DNA from: Candidatus Kaiserbacteria bacterium RIFCSPHIGHO2_01_FULL_58_22
GTDB lineage: Bacteria; Patescibacteriota; Minisyncoccia; Phycocordibacterales; UBA2100
Assembly (NCBI GenBank): GCA_001781445.1
Contig: MFLB01000021.1
Coordinates: 1 to 35,514 of the forward strand
Reading direction: 5' to 3'
DNA length: 35,514 nucleotides
Part shown: positions 33,571 to 35,514 of the stretch, one piece after another
How the letters are laid out: every line of letters starts with the position of its first letter
Position numbering within the stretch: position 1 is the first letter of the stretch
Notes under the pieces: generated by a model
What the model was told of the DNA's origin: nothing
Databases searched by the model: none
Seen by the model: only the letters and a program-made list of their open reading frames with translations
Made by a program: the position numbers and the translations under genes

Positions 33571-33999
33571 TTAGAGCTTCAGTTCGTAGACATTCGTATC
33601 ATGCAAGATAAATCCGAGTTTCTGGTACAGCTTGTTCGCCGCCACGCGGTCGGAGCGGCTGCTTAGATTTATCCACGCCGCGCCGCGCGCTTTCGCGCGC
33701 TCGATCAATTTTTCCGAAATTGCCTCTCCCAACCCCTGCCTTTGATATCGCGGGTCAACTACGACATCCTCGATCCTCGCGGCTATTCCCTCGGGCCGCA
33801 AAACGAGCGCGAGCGTCCCCATAGCGGCGATGGTCTTACCTTCCTTCCCTACCCATAGTTCTGTTTCCGGACTCGCGAGTATTTTCCGCAGAAGCGCGGG
33901 CGAGCATCCTTTGAGGCGCGAAGAGAGCAGCCGCACAAGAGCGCCGATCTGGCCGCATGTGGCCCGATCCGCCGTCCGCAAACGCGTAATGACCGCCAT
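33571..33999 (-). CDS. GNAT family N-acetyltransferase
   Basis: ARIEDVVVDPRYQRQGLGEAISEKLIERAKARGAAWINLSSRSDRVAANKLYQKLGF. Confidence 0.92.
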   Translation of the reverse strand: MAVITRLRTADRATCGQIGALVRLLSSRLKGCSPALLRKILASPETELWVGKEGKTIAAMGTLALVLRPEGIAARIEDVVVDPRYQRQGLGEAISEKLIERAKARGAAWINLSSRSDRVAANKLYQKLGFILHDTNVYELKL

Positions 34000-34043
34000 A
34001 TCGTCCTATCCTACTTCGAGACAGCGTCAGCTACAATAGAGAG

Positions 34044-34631
34044 GTGAAACGCACCGGAGCAGTTGCTATTTTTCTGCTTTGCATCGGAGCCGCGTTCGTA
34101 GCAGGACTTTGCTCCGGAAAAAAGTCCGATGTGCCGACTGCTCCGATGCCGCAAGTTGCCGCCGCCCTGCCCACTGTTGCTTCGAACCCAGCGACAACAC
34201 AAGAAAAGGCGGCTCTGTACCCGGTCGTGAAGGTCGTGGATGGCGATACGATCGACGTCTCGGTGAACGGGGAGAAAATCCGCGTTCGGCTCATCGGATT
34301 AGACACGCCGGAGATCGTTGATCCGCGAAAGCCGGTGCAGTGTTTCGGGCGCGAGGCGAGCGAAAAAGCGCATGAGATACTAGACGGAACATCGGTTCGC
34401 CTTGAGATGGACCCGTCGCAGGGCGATCTGGATAAATATGGCCGCACGCTCGCATACGTCTTTCTAAAGGACTGGACGAACTTCGCTGAACTCATGATCA
34501 CCGAGGGCTACGGCCACGAATACACGTACAACCTCCCGTACAGATACCAAGCCGAGTTCAAAGCCGCCGAAGCGGAGGCGCGGGAGGAGAAAAAAGGCCT
34601 GTGGGCGGGAGCGTGCGGGAGCCCGCCCTAA
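34044..34631 (+). CDS. Secreted thermonuclease (SNase-like) family protein
   Basis: Signal-like N-terminus; VVKVVDGDTIDVSVNGEKIRVRLIGLDTPEIVDP, DKYGRTLAYVFL. Confidence 0.92.
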   Translation: MKRTGAVAIFLLCIGAAFVAGLCSGKKSDVPTAPMPQVAAALPTVASNPATTQEKAALYPVVKVVDGDTIDVSVNGEKIRVRLIGLDTPEIVDPRKPVQCFGREASEKAHEILDGTSVRLEMDPSQGDLDKYGRTLAYVFLKDWTNFAELMITEGYGHEYTYNLPYRYQAEFKAAEAEAREEKKGLWAGACGSPP

Positions 34632-34693
34632 TGATGAAGACTGCATCCACAGTTGACCAATAGAGCCAAACTAAGTCGAGGTATAATTTTCAG

Positions 34694-35514
34694 GTGTACT
34701 GTCTCGCACGAAGAATTTTTTTACCGAGTGTTTTCTTGCTCCTTGCACTTTCTGCCATGGCGACATTCGCGGCTCCTTCGCATGCAGAGATCGTGAATTG
34801 TGGCGAGACGCCAGAAAACCTTTTGTGCAAGGCGCTCGACGAAGCTTCCGAACGATACGGCGGCTGTGATGAGAATCCCTTTCTCTATCTCGAACAGCGT
34901 CATTCTGGCAATCGATCCAATAGTTTTGTAACCCCTACTGCCGATGGAACGAGGGGACTCGATACCGCTCTCGCCTGTCGATTGAAAAAGCTACTCGAGT
35001 TTGCAGAATCAAAAGGATGCCGCCTTACCATCAACAGTGCAATGCGACCGGAGCAAAGATGCAATCCAAATGGAGGCGCGTGTGCCCGGCAAGGCAATTC
35101 ATGTCACCAGTATGGGCGTGCCGTCGATCTTGGAGGCGCTCCCCAATGCCTTGCCTGGCTTACGTCCGTAATCGGAAGACAGAACAGCAACTCTCCTTTT
35201 AAACTACAAGTCGCTTATGTAGAGAACGGCAACTATAGGCATGTGCAATGTAGTGAACATCCAGTAGCTAATGCCAGCTCCGCTGGAGGTTGCAGGAGTG
35301 CCTGCATAGGTGGAATAAGCATTAACCCAGAGCATCTATCGAACATACCCGGCCCCGGGTCTCTTTCACCTTCGTCGAGGATCTCAAACGCCGCGCGGGA
35401 CATATTGAGTCCGGCACAGCAGATGTGCGCGCTTCCCGACGGTACCGTGGTTCCGTGTTCGGCGATCGCGAATCGCAATGCTCCTCCGCCGGGAGCCGCT
35501 TCGGGAGGAACGGC
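34694..35514 (+). CDS. Secreted M15/VanY-like Zn peptidase (3' truncated by window; absent from ORF track)
   Basis: GTG start, MYCLARRIFLPSVFLLLALSAMATFAAPSHA signal peptide; INSAMRPEQRC...SCHQYGRAVDLGG...YRHVQC; open to window end. Confidence 0.8.
   Translation, partial: MYCLARRIFLPSVFLLLALSAMATFAAPSHAEIVNCGETPENLLCKALDEASERYGGCDENPFLYLEQRHSGNRSNSFVTPTADGTRGLDTALACRLKKLLEFAESKGCRLTINSAMRPEQRCNPNGGACARQGNSCHQYGRAVDLGGAPQCLAWLTSVIGRQNSNSPFKLQVAYVENGNYRHVQCSEHPVANASSAGGCRSACIGGISINPEHLSNIPGPGSLSPSSRISNAARDILSPAQQMCALPDGTVVPCSAIANRNAPPPGAASGGT

Overview
This 35.5-kb window looks chromosomal and most likely comes from a Patescibacteria/CPR (Parcubacteria-like) genome. That placement is inferred from the DUF5652- and DUF5674-like genes, the secreted PGBD/PKD proteins, the long tmRNA tag and the GIY-YIG genes. 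Contents in order: (i) an AT-rich island at the left end with the 3' end of an unknown ORF (possible restriction enzyme), a convergent C5-cytosine methyltransferase and a LexA-like repressor; (ii) a TPP-riboswitch-led thiamine or precursor uptake operon (NMT1/ThiY-like, ABC ATPase, permease, thiamine pyrophosphokinase); (iii) GNAT + HicA/HicB; (iv) ilvD, ilvC, a ModF/PhrA-like ATPase, ilvB, ilvN, alr; (v) recG, a small acidic protein, a YvlD-like membrane protein; (vi) three secreted peptidoglycan-binding proteins; (vii) tRNA-Ile(UAU), malic enzyme, pyrC, ftsH, smpB, ssrA (tmRNA); (viii) a repeat-rich accessory stretch; (ix) thrC, GNAT, a thermonuclease-like protein, and a window-truncated M15/VanY-like peptidase that the ORF track missed. 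The most interesting observations are: (a) three loci with the same layout, gene / inserted cargo / duplicated 3' end of that gene in the same orientation; (b) a valine-rich leader peptide (MSQKGVVVVVVNPARARLS) with a mutually exclusive antiterminator/terminator upstream of ilvB; (c) a -10-like hexamer exactly 6 nt before the start codon of about twelve genes, which predicts widespread leaderless transcription; (d) REP-like palindromes and a decayed RAYT element with 18/20 inverted ends; (e) a 25-aa tmRNA tag ending AYAYVA and a tRNA-Ile(UAU). No database search or folding program was run. All family names come from recognised motifs.
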